From: CAZRIP01 sp964600165
GTDB lineage: Bacteria; Elusimicrobiota; Elusimicrobia; UBA1565; UBA9628
DNA: 16,616 nucleotides
Direction of reading: 5' to 3'
Assembly: GCA_964600165.1 (NCBI GenBank)
Contig: CAZRIP010000088.1
Span: forward strand, 1 to 16,616
Below, one piece after another: positions 16,460 through 16,616 of this stretch. Made by a program: the position numbers and the translations under genes. The number at the start of each line of letters is the position of its first letter. The first letter of the stretch is position 1. Under the pieces are notes generated by a model that saw nothing but the letters and a program-made list of their open reading frames with translations, was not told the origin of the DNA and searched no databases.

Positions 16460-16616
16460 CCTCGCGACGGCGCTGCTCCTCCTGGCCTTCGCGCCCTTCG
16501 CGTGGGCCGAGCCGATCGTCGCGACGCTGGGCGAGCCGATCGTTGCGATCTCGGCCCCCTTATCGGCCGCGTCGCCTCTGGCGGTCCCGCCTTCGATCTT
16601 CTCGCCGGAGCTCGCG
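16446..16616 (+). CDS. N-terminal part of an exported protein (runs off the window)
   Basis: 57 residues are visible. The signal peptide M-R-K-N-S-L-A-T-A-L-L-L-L-A-F-A-P-F-A-W-A has its likely cut before E-P-I-V. The mature start contains a tandem E-P-I-V-A at 8-residue spacing, written by a 24-nt near-repeat, and then turns Pro/Ser/Ala-rich. The ATG overlaps the last 14 nt of the LspA-like gene and has no Shine-Dalgarno sequence, so it is probably translated by coupling. Function is unknown. Its start resembles the preceding gene's export signal and linker style, so the two may act together. Confidence 0.65.
   Translation, partial: MRKNSLATALLLLAFAPFAWAEPIVATLGEPIVAISAPLSAASPLAVPPSIFSPELA

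Overview
This window comes from a GC-rich bacterium with dense gene packing, ATGA and GTGA gene overlaps, and almost no intergenic space. The gene set is Gram-negative in flavour: an O-antigen-ligase-type membrane protein, several Sec signal peptides, and a surface polysaccharide locus. Nothing here fixes the phylum. A high-GC Elusimicrobiota-, Acidobacteriota- or Myxococcota-like genome is a guess, not a result. There are no tRNA or rRNA genes, CRISPR arrays or transposases. Every intergenic gap is under about 210 bases.

Layout. Positions 1-27 hold the tail of an upstream gene, which overlaps an O-antigen ligase/polymerase-like membrane protein (24-1271). A secreted right-handed beta-helix protein follows (1327-4056), with two fibronectin-III-like domains alternating with two copies of a 145-residue domain. 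Facing it on the minus strand is a tight four-gene operon read from 9780 down to 4096. It runs GNAT acetyltransferase, then an NRPS-like protein (half condensation domain, adenylation, carrier, dead alpha/beta-hydrolase domain), then a separate alpha/beta hydrolase with a Cys at the nucleophile position, then a UDP-glucuronate 4-epimerase-type sugar-nucleotide epimerase. Divergent from it is a haem-oxygenase-like di-iron (HDO-type) protein (9935-10744). Its stop codon overlaps the stop of a small secreted protein (10741-11277) on the other strand. That protein is co-transcribed with, and overlaps, a 1165-residue coiled-coil protein (11274-14771). The right end carries an LspA-like (signal peptidase II fold) membrane protein with a long extra N-terminal domain (14981-16459) and the start of another exported protein (16446 to the window edge).

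How they may work together (inference). The left 9.8 kb looks like part of an exopolysaccharide or surface-glycan locus. The epimerase would supply a uronic-acid or related sugar nucleotide, the ligase/polymerase would handle the glycan in the membrane, and the beta-helix protein would act on or bind glycan outside. The NRPS-like protein with two unusual hydrolase modules could prepare and transfer an acyl group. Its adenylation pocket lacks the Asp expected for alpha-amino-acid substrates. Adenylating ligase, carrier and a pair of alpha/beta hydrolases with non-standard nucleophile elbows recall, from memory, the accessory genes around exosortase-A (XrtA) polysaccharide loci, but no exosortase or PEP-CTERM protein is in the window.

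Three structural signals stand out. A 30-bp perfect palindrome lies inside the signal-peptide codons of the small secreted protein. A motif, aromatic-x-x-K/R-E, repeats at exactly 18-residue steps in part of the giant coiled coil. Promoter -10-like hexamers sit 6-9 nt upstream of start codons that lack a Shine-Dalgarno sequence, which suggests leaderless transcripts.
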